In this document: one piece after another, positions 38,701 to 48,600 of the stretch
Numbering within the stretch: the stretch's first letter is position 1
How the letters are laid out: every line of letters begins with the position of its first letter
Assembly: GCA_004123355.1 (NCBI GenBank)
Contig: SCHM01000004.1
Coordinates: 6,599,017 to 6,663,016 of the forward strand
Length of the DNA stretch: 64,000 nucleotides
Source: Amphirosellinia nigrospora
Lineage: Eukaryota; Ascomycota; Sordariomycetes; Xylariales; Xylariaceae
Reading direction: 5' to 3'
Translations under genes and position numbers: made by a program
The notes under the pieces: model-generated
Seen by the model: the letters and a program-made list of their open reading frames with translations, nothing else
The model's database searches: none
What the model was told of the DNA's origin: nothing

Positions 38701-41700
38701 TCAGAAGGTAGTCGAGGACCTTGTCCGCGTGAAGGGAGTTAAGACTATCTTCTTCGGTGACATTCGATCATTCGCTCTATATAACCAATTCAAAGTCACC
38801 AAAGCCCTACATCTCCTTGGAGAATCAGCGCATATGGACGACGTCGAGCGACACATGGCGGAGACGGATCGCGTCGAGCAAGAGTTGCTCGTAGATCCTG
38901 CCTTTTTCACGGCTTTAGCAGATCAATTCCCTCAGGTCATCGAGCATGTCGAAATTATTCCAAAAAGGATGCAGGCAACTAATGAGCTTAGCTGTTATCG
39001 TTATGCTGCAGTCGTGCACTTGAAGGATGAAAACCACTCACTCCAGATCCATAAAATTAGCAAAGATGACTGGGTTGATTTCACGAAACAACATCTTGAT
39101 AAGCAATCACTTCTCCAGTTACTCCGACAGCAATGTTCAGTCTCGTCGGCAGTAGCGGTGAGCAATATCCCACACAATAAATCCATTCGTGAAAGACATG
39201 TGGTCGATTCCCTGGCGAACACAGCGACTCGAAAACCGAAAGACCGTGAATGGCTTCCATCAATCATGCAAGATTCTCAAAGTTGCCCTTCGCTTTCCGC
39301 AACCGATTTAGAAGGGCTGGCTCAGATGGTAGGCTGTCGAGTAGAGATCAGCTGGGCGCGACAACACTCTCAACGTGGTGCCTTTGATGCCGTCTTCCAT
39401 CATCACCAACCCTCTAATGACAGAGAAAGGGCCTTGTTTAATTTCCCTACTGACCATCACGACCATTCATCTCGTTTACTTAGCAGTCGACCTCTACGAC
39501 GACGCTTGACAGAAAAGATTCGAAGTCAGCTCCAGGAGCGGCTACGAGATCAATTGCCATCCTACATGATACCGCAGACAATTACTGTGCTGGAGAAGAT
39601 ACCAGTAACTGAAAATGGAAAAGTCGATCGCCGAGCGCTCGCCGAGGCTGTGCCGAAGATTGCAACTTCAAGAGAGGCAAAGCAACAGCCAACATCCCAA
39701 ATGGAGCAGAAGCTACAGAGCATATGGGCTCAGGTCCTCTTAGTCTCGGACGCGACCACCATTTCAATCGATGACAGTTTCTTTGAGATTGGAGGCGACT
39801 CGATCGTTGCCATGAAAGCCGTGACTCTAGCTCGTAAGGCCGGTATCGAACTCTCAGTAGCGGATATCTTTCGACATCCCACATTGACCGCATTAGCTCA
39901 ATCCCGAACAGGCATGACAAATTGCCACACGGATACTGTAGAGCCATTCGAACTGCTTCAGAATGACCGCGTAGCTGAAGACATTTGCAACGAACTGGCC
40001 ATTCTCTGCGACACGGACGCGTCTTTTATTGAAGACGCGTATCCGTGTACGCCGCTGCAGGAGGGGTTGTTATCGCTCACGGCCAAACGACAGGGCAGCT
40101 ATGTCATGCAGGCTATCCTCCAATTATCCGACCATATCGACGTGGCCAGGCTTAAGTTGGCGTGGGAGGAAGTTGTTGCTTCCACGGCTATCCTACGCAC
40201 AAGAATCGTCGAACATGAACAGCTAGGCTTAACTCAGGTGGTATGTGGAGAAAGCATAGCATGGGCCGAAAGCGACGATCTCGAGCAATACCTTCAAATG
40301 GACAACTTGAAACCAATGGGGCTTGGCGATATTCTATCACGTTTCGCAATTGTGAGTGAAGAGGGTACTGGCTCATCTCGTTGCTTAGTATGGACGGTTC
40401 ATCACGCCTTGTACGATGGTTGGTCGCTCCCACGTATCATGAGGCTGGTAAGTGACGTGTACAATGACCGATGCACCCTAGGCGAACAGTCGGTGTTCAA
40501 CTTGTTTGTCAAATACCTACTTCGAACCAAATCCGCCGATGCCGAGACATATTGGCGATCGTATTTGGCGAACCCCGAGTTCAGCCCCTTTCCAGCACTA
40601 CCAGCCTCGGTCCAGGAGCCGGTGGCAGATACTGTCCTTGAGACGACGCTCGCCCATAGGGCTAAATCAGAGTTCACCACCTCAACAATGATCAATGGAG
40701 CATTAGCTATTCTTATTGCCCAATACTCGAATTCTGCTGACGTTCTGTTCGGGACTGTTATGTCTGGTCGAAACGCGCCGGTACCTGGGATCGAAGACAT
40801 TTTCGGCCCAACGTTTGCCACTGTGCCGACCAGAATACGAGTCCAAAACAGCCAAAGTGTCCATGATTACCTGCGCACCATACAACACGAAGCTACTGAA
40901 GCTATCGAGTTCCATCAAACAGGCCTACAGCGGATATCGAGCATGGGTGAGAATGGCCGTCGTGCCTTGGGCTTCCAAACACTTCTTGTTATACAACCAG
41001 ATGACGAAGAAATGCCAGAAGACAACGCGCTAGGGTCATGGAGAACATCATCAACACAGCAAGGCTTCAGTAGCACTTACGCCGTGGTCCTAGAGTGCTT
41101 CGTCGGAGCCGAAGCGGTCAAGTTGAAAGCGAGATTCGATTCGGGTGTTGTGAGCAAGTGGCAGATGGAAAACTTGACTCAGCAGCTTGGATTTATCTTG
41201 CGGCAGCTCACAGACACGGAATCCGAAAAACTTGTCGGGATCTTGATTTTCTCACCGCTAATCAGGAAGCTAAGATTTGGGAGTCGAACAAGATCGTACC
41301 GGAGGCCGTCGACCTCTGCGCACATGAGAAAATCAGCACGCTTACGAAGCTTTATCCCGATGCTCCTGCAATCTCTTCTTGGGATGGGGATCTAAACTAT
41401 CGGGAGCTGGAGACTTTATCTACGCAGCTAGCGTGGTATCTGACTGATATAGGAATCACCCATGGAGATGCAGTACCGCTGCTTTTCGAGAAATCGATGT
41501 GGGTTATAGTAACAATGATAGCTGTCCTCAAGGTCGGAGCCATATTTGTGGCTGTCGATGTCACCCAAGGGGCTGATCGAAGGAATGGAATCATCAAGGA
41601 GACCGGAGCTAAGATCATAGTAGCCTCCCCACAAAATGCAAAGCTCCTGGTCAAGTCCGAATATAGAGTTGTTGCTATCGGGACCGAGACGATATCCTCC

Positions 41701-44554
41701 ATTTTGAGAACCGACAGCACAAGCGCCACCTATGAGACCGCTGTGTCGCGTGTGACGCCAACATCGACGGCTTATATCATGTACACATCTGGCAGCACTG
41801 GGCGACCTAAAGGTTTCCTAATCGACCATCGCGCACTAAGCACCAGCTGCTTCCACCACGGGCGTGCGATGGGCTTCAACAGAAGTACGCGGGCACTCCA
41901 ATTCTCGTCCTTCTTCTTTGATGTATCCATCCTGGAAATCATGACAACTCTTTTATGCGGAGGATGTGTCTGTGTACCATCTGATACTGAGAGATTGACT
42001 GCCATTGATGATGCTGTTAATCGTATGAATGTTAACACATGCTTCTTTACACCAACTGTGGCCCAGTTGTTAACGCCAAGTCAACTCCCATCCGTAACTA
42101 CGATGATGTTAGGAGGTGAGAAGGTTTCGAGTGATGATATCAATCGGTGGGTGGCACCAGGCCGCGCAGTTTTCAATGTTTATGGACCTGCCGAGTGCGC
42201 AGTAGTCTGCGCGGTTGGCAGTTCGCACATTAGTCAAGCTGGCATACCTTCCGTAGGACGGGCCACGGGAGCCGCATTATGGATCGTATCACCTGAAGAC
42301 CACAATCGCCTCATGCCTATAGGTGCGACAGGCGAGCTAATTCTTGAGGGCCACATTGTTGGACAAGGCTATTTAGGCCGTCCCCAGGAGACGGCGGCCG
42401 CATTCATTGAACCGCCGGCGTGGTTGGCCCGTCGCGGAACGCAGTCCCGGGTCTACAAGTCAGGAGACCTGGCACATTATAATGAAGATGGCACACTGAC
42501 TCTTGTCGGTCGAAAAGACACCCAAGTCAAGCTCCGAGGACAACGCTTGGAGTTAACCGAAGTCGAGTTTCAAACACGACAGTGCATACCCACTGTCAGC
42601 CAGGCGATTGCAGAGGTGACGGAGTTGGTGGCAGAGGATAAGAGACAAGTTTTATCGGTTTTCTTAGTAGTAGAGAGCGACAAAGGCAAAGGAGACGAAC
42701 CATCCAGCCCGGTACAGGTGGCCAAGCGTATGACGGAAGACATTGCATTGGCATGGATACGTCCGGATATCGAGACGGCACTTTCGCAACAATTGCCAGC
42801 GTACATGATGCCGACGCTGTACTTCCGGCTTAAGACAATGCCCTTGATGGCTTCTGGTAAGCCTGATCGACGAGTGCTTCGCGAGATCGCGTCCACCATC
42901 ACACCACAAGATCTCGCCGAGTTGCAGTCGTTAATAAATGGAGCTCATCGGGCACCACGAACAGAGACAGAACGAAGGTTGCAACTCCTATGGGCACAAC
43001 TTCTCGATATAAGCGCAATCAGTATCGGCATAGATGACAACTTTCTTGGCCTCGGAGGTGACTCCATCGCGGCTATGAAACTTATTATGGCCGCTCGTAA
43101 GATCGGTATGACGCTAACTGTAACGGACGTCCTCAAATATGGATCCCTTGAAGCACTGGCAGCACATCAAGACCAGAAAGTTCGAGCAGCTCAGCCGATT
43201 AGTTCCGGCAAGCCATATTCTCTGTTGGATGGCGCAGTGAGAGACAAGATCATCCAGTCATCCAGAACACTCTTGGCGTCCGAAAACATCGTCGACATAT
43301 ACCCCGTGACCGGATTCCAGAAGGACGTCATCAAGATGAGTTTGCAGTGGCCTAGTCAAAGTCTGAACTATATTTTCCTCGATTTCGGTTTAAATCTGGA
43401 CCTTGATCGACTCAAAGCCAGCTGCGAACGCCAGGTCAAACACCATTCACTACTTCGTTCAGTTTTCACCTCCTTTCAAGGGACATATCTTCAGGTTGTG
43501 CTTGAGCAATTATCTCTGCCCTTCCCCATCGTCGAGACCGCCGATGACCTTGCCTTCGGCCTCTCGCAAGATGTGTCTTGCCGATGCGGAAACAGGATTC
43601 CAGTTTGGACGGCCTCCCACCTCATTCATGCTTGTCCGGAACAAGTCTCAGGGTAGCAGATTGATCATCAGGCTATCGCACGCCCAGTACGACGGTTTTT
43701 GCCTCTCAACCTTAATTACGACGCTACTAGAATTTTACCAAGGCATTATTCAGCCAGCCGAGACGCCGTTCTCGGATTTCTTGTGGCACAAGCATTCTCA
43801 GCTGGCAGCATCGTCAGCCTATTGGAAAGACCACCTCAACGGCTCTAGACTTACGAATATTGCCGATATTCTTCTACCGGAAAGTAGTCGGCTTGCATCT
43901 CAAAGCAGTCCTCCGAAGAAAGTTATAGTCGAGGGCGATATTCATATACCGCAGTTGCGAAGTGGGATAACCTTGGCCTCTATTACCAGCTCCGCGTGGG
44001 CTGTCGTCCTGTCCGAAATAACAGGACGAAAAGACGTTGTCTATGGCAGTCTTGTATCCGGTCGGGATGTTACTATGCCGGGTATTGAGAATGTCGTAGG
44101 CCCATGTTTAGACATCGTCCCGGTCAGAGCCCGGGTTCACGAGGAGCTACTTGCACATGAGCTCTTCCAATCCATCCAAGAGCAGAATCTCGCTGCACAA
44201 ACCCATTCAATGGGACTGGAACAGATCGTCAAATCCAGCACTGATTGGCCTGCGAACTCCGAGTTCGAAAGCGTTGTGCAGCATCAGGGCATAGACGAGA
44301 ACCCCCAATTCGACCTAGATGGCATTACGATGAAGCTGAGCTGGATGGACAACCCACACCAGGTCCCCCCTAAATTCGTCGTCATGTCCTATCCAATAGA
44401 CAACGGTATCAAGGTCCAGCTTCTCGCCAACAGCCATATCATGTCTGTTGACAGGGCGGAGGCACTACTTGCTGCTCTGCGCATAACAATCGTCCGTCTT
44501 GTGGCGTCCCAGAACGAGCCACTGTCCTCATTGAGACTGAACATAAGTATCTAG
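23761..44554 (+). CDS. Six-module nonribosomal peptide synthetase (20.8 kb)
   Basis: Domain order is A-T-C-A-T-C-A-T-C-A-T-C-A(nMT)-T-C-A-T-CT: six adenylation, six carrier and six condensation domains, one N-methyltransferase and no separate epimerase. The start at 23,761 gives a short leader and then the first A domain. A missing N-terminal C domain is normal for an initiating module. The C-terminal domain has SHAQYDG instead of HHxxxDG, as in fungal cyclising CT domains, so a cyclic hexapeptide is the simplest prediction. I see no introns. The frame changes near 24,250, 24,423, 24,775, 27,468, 27,840, 30,382, 30,476, 30,700, 31,340-31,550 (about five), 35,862, 36,850, 37,020, 38,050, 38,210, 41,233 and 43,560. 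Between these points all frames are open and carry core motifs. Whether this is sequence error or gene decay is discussed in the findings. Confidence 0.9.
23830..27010 (+). other. NRPS module 1 (A1-T1) and first C domain
   Basis: A1 carries [12 protein letters not shown] and the pocket segment [10 protein letters not shown]. My alignment to the PheA pocket gives D-V-Y-L-I-S-A-P-M, with aspartate 235 present, as for an alpha-amino acid. The frame changes three times in A1 (about 24,250 in a G run, 24,423, and 24,775 in an A run). T1 has [14 protein letters not shown] around 25,540. The C domain has [11 protein letters not shown] (25,797) and the catalytic HHALYDG (about 26,155). Confidence 0.85.
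27060..30230 (+). other. NRPS module 2 (A2-T2) and second C domain
   Basis: A2 has [11 protein letters not shown] and the pocket segment [10 protein letters not shown]. Aligned without gaps to A1, residue 235 is Ala instead of Asp. My nine-residue pocket reading is A-G-L-L-C-G-T-G-V. Loss of Asp235 is known in domains that load substrates without a normal alpha-amino group, such as anthranilate or hydroxy acids. T2 reads [12 protein letters not shown] with the serine present. The C domain has HHALFDG around 29,385. Frame changes occur near 27,468 and 27,840. Confidence 0.82.
30300..33500 (+). other. NRPS module 3 (A3-T3) and third C domain
   Basis: A3 closely resembles A2. The pocket segment is [10 protein letters not shown] and the pocket reads A-G-M-L-C-G-T-A-V, again without Asp235. 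It is the most disrupted part of the gene, with frame changes near 30,382, 30,476 and 30,700 and about five more between 31,340 and 31,550. T3 has [12 protein letters not shown] around 32,030. The C domain has [11 protein letters not shown] (32,290) and HHVLYDG (about 32,660). Confidence 0.8.
33560..36800 (+). other. NRPS module 4 (A4-T4) and fourth C domain (different subtype)
   Basis: A4 has [11 protein letters not shown] and the pocket segment FDAFVVEIF, so Asp235 is present (pocket about D-A-V-L-V-C-G-V-C). T4 has [12 protein letters not shown] around 35,300. The following C domain differs from the other internal ones. It opens with [20 protein letters not shown] like bacterial-type LCL domains and lacks the [11 protein letters not shown] opening. 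Its HHxxxDG motif is split by a frame change near 35,862. Residues on both sides keep HH and SDGW. Confidence 0.82.
36840..41240 (+). other. NRPS module 5 (A5 with inserted N-methyltransferase, T5) and fifth C domain
   Basis: A5 has [11 protein letters not shown] and the pocket segment FDITTWEIY (D-I-W-L-L-G-A-V-I). An N-methyltransferase is inserted between core motifs A8 and A10 (about 38,340-39,030). Its SAM site is [16 protein letters not shown]. This resembles the enniatin and cyclosporin synthetase arrangement and predicts one N-methylated residue. The A10 motif [10 protein letters not shown] follows around 39,610. T5 has [12 protein letters not shown] (39,786) and the C domain has HHALYDG (about 40,400). 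Frame changes occur near 36,850, 37,020, 38,050 and 38,210. Confidence 0.85.
41280..44554 (+). other. NRPS module 6 (A6-T6) and terminal CT domain
   Basis: A6 has [11 protein letters not shown] and the pocket segment FDVSILEIM (about D-V-L-F-M-G-V-V-V). T6 has [12 protein letters not shown] around 43,050. The last domain starts [14 protein letters not shown] and has [10 protein letters not shown] around 43,675-43,695. The SHxxYDG form is known from fungal CT domains such as TqaA, which release the peptide by cyclisation. Frame changes lie near 41,233 and 43,560. The reading frame then stays open to the stop at 44,552-44,554. Confidence 0.85.
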
Positions 44555-45239
44555 GAGAGGGATATCATGTGATTGGATTTTTTTTTCTTTAATGTACTGA
44601 TGACTGGGTCATCCATAACTTCATAAAAGTAGTATAGCTGAGATTTCAATTGAAGCGGTTTCAAATAAACTTGTCGTTCACACTTTCGTTGACAACAAAA
44701 CGGTGTTGCATTCCTGGAAGTTCCGGTGGCAATAGTAAAATGACGCGCCACCTTACCTGGTTAAATTTGCTGTAGCGCTACGTTGACGCAACCTAGGTAC
44801 CTAGGTAAACACAAAGCAAAGCATTAATTGGCTGAAACAGCAGTATGCTCCGCTATTCTTACCGGTCTACAGCTTTAATAAGCTAGCCTCTAGACTTTAT
44901 AGGCTAGCTTAAAGCTTTTAATTTGCCTAGTTATCTAAGTAATATTAGTGTCGAAACTACCTCTCCCTTTCAATGCCTCTACAACCGTTTGACAACCCGC
45001 ATACCCAATAAAATTATATCATTATAAGACACTTATATCGTTGATCTAGTGCCGCGATGATAATGGCTGCTTCAGTCTTGCGAAACTCCCATAATCTATG
45101 AGGCAAAGCATCTTACCGACAGCAGCAAGGCTGCTGCAGACCATACTTGACTCGAAAATATATGCCTTAGAGGTTTATATTACTAACCATTTTCTTAAAG
45201 TACTGTACCACAACTTGGTAGGGCTAGTAAACTATAAAT
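44555..45239. other. NRPS downstream spacer
   Basis: About 0.7 kb between the NRPS stop and the start of the A+T-rich block, with rising A+T. The clearest element is a hairpin at 44,871-44,916. No gene is visible. Confidence 0.5.
44871..44916. repeat. Strong inverted repeat (hairpin) after NRPS
   Basis: The 10-base arms AAGCTAGCCT (44,880-44,889) and AGGCTAGCTT (44,901-44,910) are perfect inverted copies around an 11-base loop. Outer AGCTTT (44,871-44,876) and AAAGCT (44,911-44,916) extend the stem after a 3-base asymmetry. It may be a small transposon relic or an RNA 3' structure. Confidence 0.55.
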
Positions 45240-45284
45240 AGACCGTTAATTAATAGTTAAAAATGTTTAATGCGTTAATTAAAA

Positions 45285-45605
45285 TAAATATTTGAGCGAC
45301 TATTTGCGAAAATAAACAGTTTAGTAGTGTTAAACGTTAATGCGTGCGTAAATATTGAAAATTTTAAGCGTTAGAATTATTAGCGTTAAAATAATCTTAG
45401 CGTTAATAAATTTTAACGTTTAAAATTATTAATATTAATAATTAATTTAACGTTATAACGGTTTAGCGTTAAAAATTATTAGCGTTAAAAAATAAATTAG
45501 CGTTAGGTTATTTAATCGTTAATAAAAGTTAACGTTAAACGTTAATTAAGCGTTAATTAAACGTTAAAAATATTAAACGTTAAAAACCGCTAAACGTTAA
45601 TGTTT
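45285..45605. repeat. Left-border GCGTTA/AACGTTAA-rich subrepeat
   Basis: This stretch has many copies of AACGTT and AGCGTTA separated by A/T spacers, unlike the interior of the block. A similar stretch sits at the other end (about 53,590-54,020). It may be degenerate tandem subrepeats in the terminal repeat of one element. Confidence 0.5.
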
Positions 45606-48600
45606 ATTATAATGTTTTATAATTATAGCGCTTTTTAGTTTAGGCTAATTTTATTTATAAGTTATAAGATTAAAGTTATAGGATTTTAAATCTAGATCTA
45701 GATTTATTAGATTATGTATAATTAAAGGTAAATTAATTGATTAATTAATTAAATCTATTTTAAATTTAATTTAGATGCTTAAACCGATAATAAATAGCTG
45801 CTATGTATCGTATATTATATTAATTGCTATAAAGGGTATTTAATTAATTATAATACTAATTATAATATTAATTACTATATTGATCGTTATTAATAAATAT
45901 ATAAATAAGTATATAAATAGGCATATAGCTAATAGCTATATAAAATGGGTATATAGGGAAAAGAATAGGTATAAAAGGAATGTATATAGGGGGAAAAAGT
46001 ATATATAAACGGGCATTAAAATTAATTTTTAAAAAAGCTTTATATTTTATTTTTTATACTAGCAGTTGTTTTTAGGTTAAAAACTATTATTATATAAACC
46101 TGATATTTTAATTTATAAAAAGTATTTAATAGTTTTTAATAGCAGGGCTAGAGATGTAGCTCTAGTTGTTCTCCGAATTTTTATAGAAAAGTATTATATA
46201 TTAAACTAGATTTTTAAGCAAAAAAAGTTTTAAAATAATTAGCTTTCGATATATGAAAATCGAAAAGCTTATTAATACGTCGATTTATTTTTTTTTGTTT
46301 TTTTTTTAAAAGCGAAATAAGCAAAAAAACTTGTGGTTTATTTTAATTTAAACTTATATTAGCTAGTTATATATATAGGGTAATTTACTTAGGTTTATAA
46401 TATTAGGCGTTAGGTGTTAAGATTAGGTGCTAAGGGTTATATTAGGTATTAGGTGTTAAGTCGGATATATTTTGTATAGCGTTATAAGTAAATATATAGT
46501 TTAAATAATTATACTTTTTTTAAATAAGTTATTTTAATACTAAATATATTAACTTTATTGCTTAATAATATAAGTAGCCGAATTTTTATATATATTTAAT
46601 TAGCTGCTTATTATTTTATTGTTTTATTGTTTTATTATTTTATTATTTTATTATTTTGTTATAAAGTTATTATAAAGTTGTTATTTATTTTTTTATAAAA
46701 TATTATTATAGAATATTATAGTAGTATAAAGGCTGATTTATAAAATTTATAATAGTATAAAGCTAATTAATAGTATATAAGCTATATAAAATATATAATT
46801 AACGATAAATAAAGTATAAATAGGTTTTAAAATAAAAAGTAATAAGCTTTTTAGTAATTAATATACCGATATAAGGTTTAATAGTTTTAAAAATATAAGC
46901 GGAATAAGGTTTAGGTTCGTTTATATAAAAAAGTTTTTTTTTAAGTTTTTTAAATATTTTTTTCGGATATTAAATATTTTTACGGATTATTAATATATTT
47001 ATTTGTTTTTTTAAAAAACGCGCTTTTATTATTTTAATAGCTATAAAGTCCTTATAATAGTTACCGAACAACTATATAAATTTTTATACGTAAATATTAT
47101 AGCCTAGTAAAACGTAATATTTATATTAAATTCTTAGACTAGTAAAAACGTACTAAATATAATATTATTTATAACTATTCGAAAACGTAAACGTTATAAT
47201 AATTATTATTATTAATAAGTATAATAGCTACGTTATTAAGGATAAACTTTAAAATGTTTTCGATAGTACTGGTTATTTTTTTTAGCCCCGAAAGACCGAT
47301 AAAAAAAGCAATAGTACTAATTAATATAGTATTTTAATTTATTAAATTAAAATAAAATAAGTAATTTCGAACGAATTAAATAATATAAATTTTATAGTTT
47401 AAGCAAAGTTTTTTAAACGAATAGGTTTTTTTTAAAAGAACAATAATTAGTTGTATAAACAACTTTTTTTTAAAGTTTATTAAGCTAGTTAGTATTTGCT
47501 AATATATTGTTAATAATAAAAGGATAAATTAATAAAATTTATTTATATTTAAGTTTAAATATAATTATAAAAATATAAATGTTAATTTGTATTTGTTTAT
47601 AATATTGCTATAAAAGCTTAATATAAACGTTAAGCTTTAATATTTATAGTTTATATTTAGCTAATTTAATAGTTAAAAGTTTAACCGATTTTATAGTTAA
47701 ATAAAGGTTTTTTATTTTTCGACTAATTAAAAAGCAAGAGCCCGGCTAATAGCGCTTTAATTAGTTTTAATTTATTAGTGCTAGATATTACGGTAATAAA
47801 AGAAATAGTAATAAGGTTAACCGATATTGAGCGGTTTTTTTAATTAGTAGTATTATATATTACTACTATAATAAACTTTTGAAAAAAATGTCGATTAAGC
47901 TTTATTTATTTATTGAAAAACTTATAGTAACGTTTTTTATTAAATAAACGGTCCGTAGTTAATAGGATATTAGTACGGACGTTTTTAATAAAAACTTTAA
48001 TAATAATATTGATAGGGCTAACGTTATAGGTTTTTTCGAAAAAACTAGGTAATTCGGACTTAAATACTACTATAATAATAGTAAAAAAAGTGGTTTTAAT
48101 ATATTATAGCTTGCTTTTAAGCTAAAGGCAAAATAAAAGCGGAGCTATAATTAATTAGCAGCTATATTTTAATAAAAAGTATTATAAAATATAATAAAGC
48201 GATTAAAAAACTTTTTAATTAAGTTGCTTTAAGAAAAAATATATTATTTTTAAATATTTATAATGTTTTATAAAAGTTAAGATTTAATTAATAATAAGTA
48301 GAATATTTTGGTTAAACTGTTATATTTAGAATAAGCTGTATTTATAGGCTAAAATTTTATAATATTTAGCGCTAGGAGTACTAAAGCTAAAACTGGTGCT
48401 TCGACCGTAAAGCTATAGCGTATAATAGTAGTTTTAGTAAGCTGTTTGGTTTATAAAGTATTTAAAAACTTTTATTAGCGAAAAATCTCGTAATAATATT
48501 GCTAATGTTTATTGCTAGTTAAATTATATTTTAAATTGTTTTGTTTAATTAACGTTATTTTATATATTCGATAGTTTTGTTTAGTTATTGGTTGGTAAAA

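Noticed and set aside
1261-43000. Many open frames antisense to the PKS-NRPS and NRPS
   Set aside because: They mirror the codon pattern of the real genes on the other strand and carry no domain motifs.
44555-45239. Telomere-proximal location suggested by A+T-rich and repeat sequence
   Set aside because: No TTAGGG arrays occur, and a housekeeping gene (NOP10) lies 10 kb beyond the block.
46600-46670. Repeated TTATT units as a CRISPR or satellite array
   Set aside because: Eukaryotic A+T simple sequence without spaced unique units; an ordinary microsatellite.
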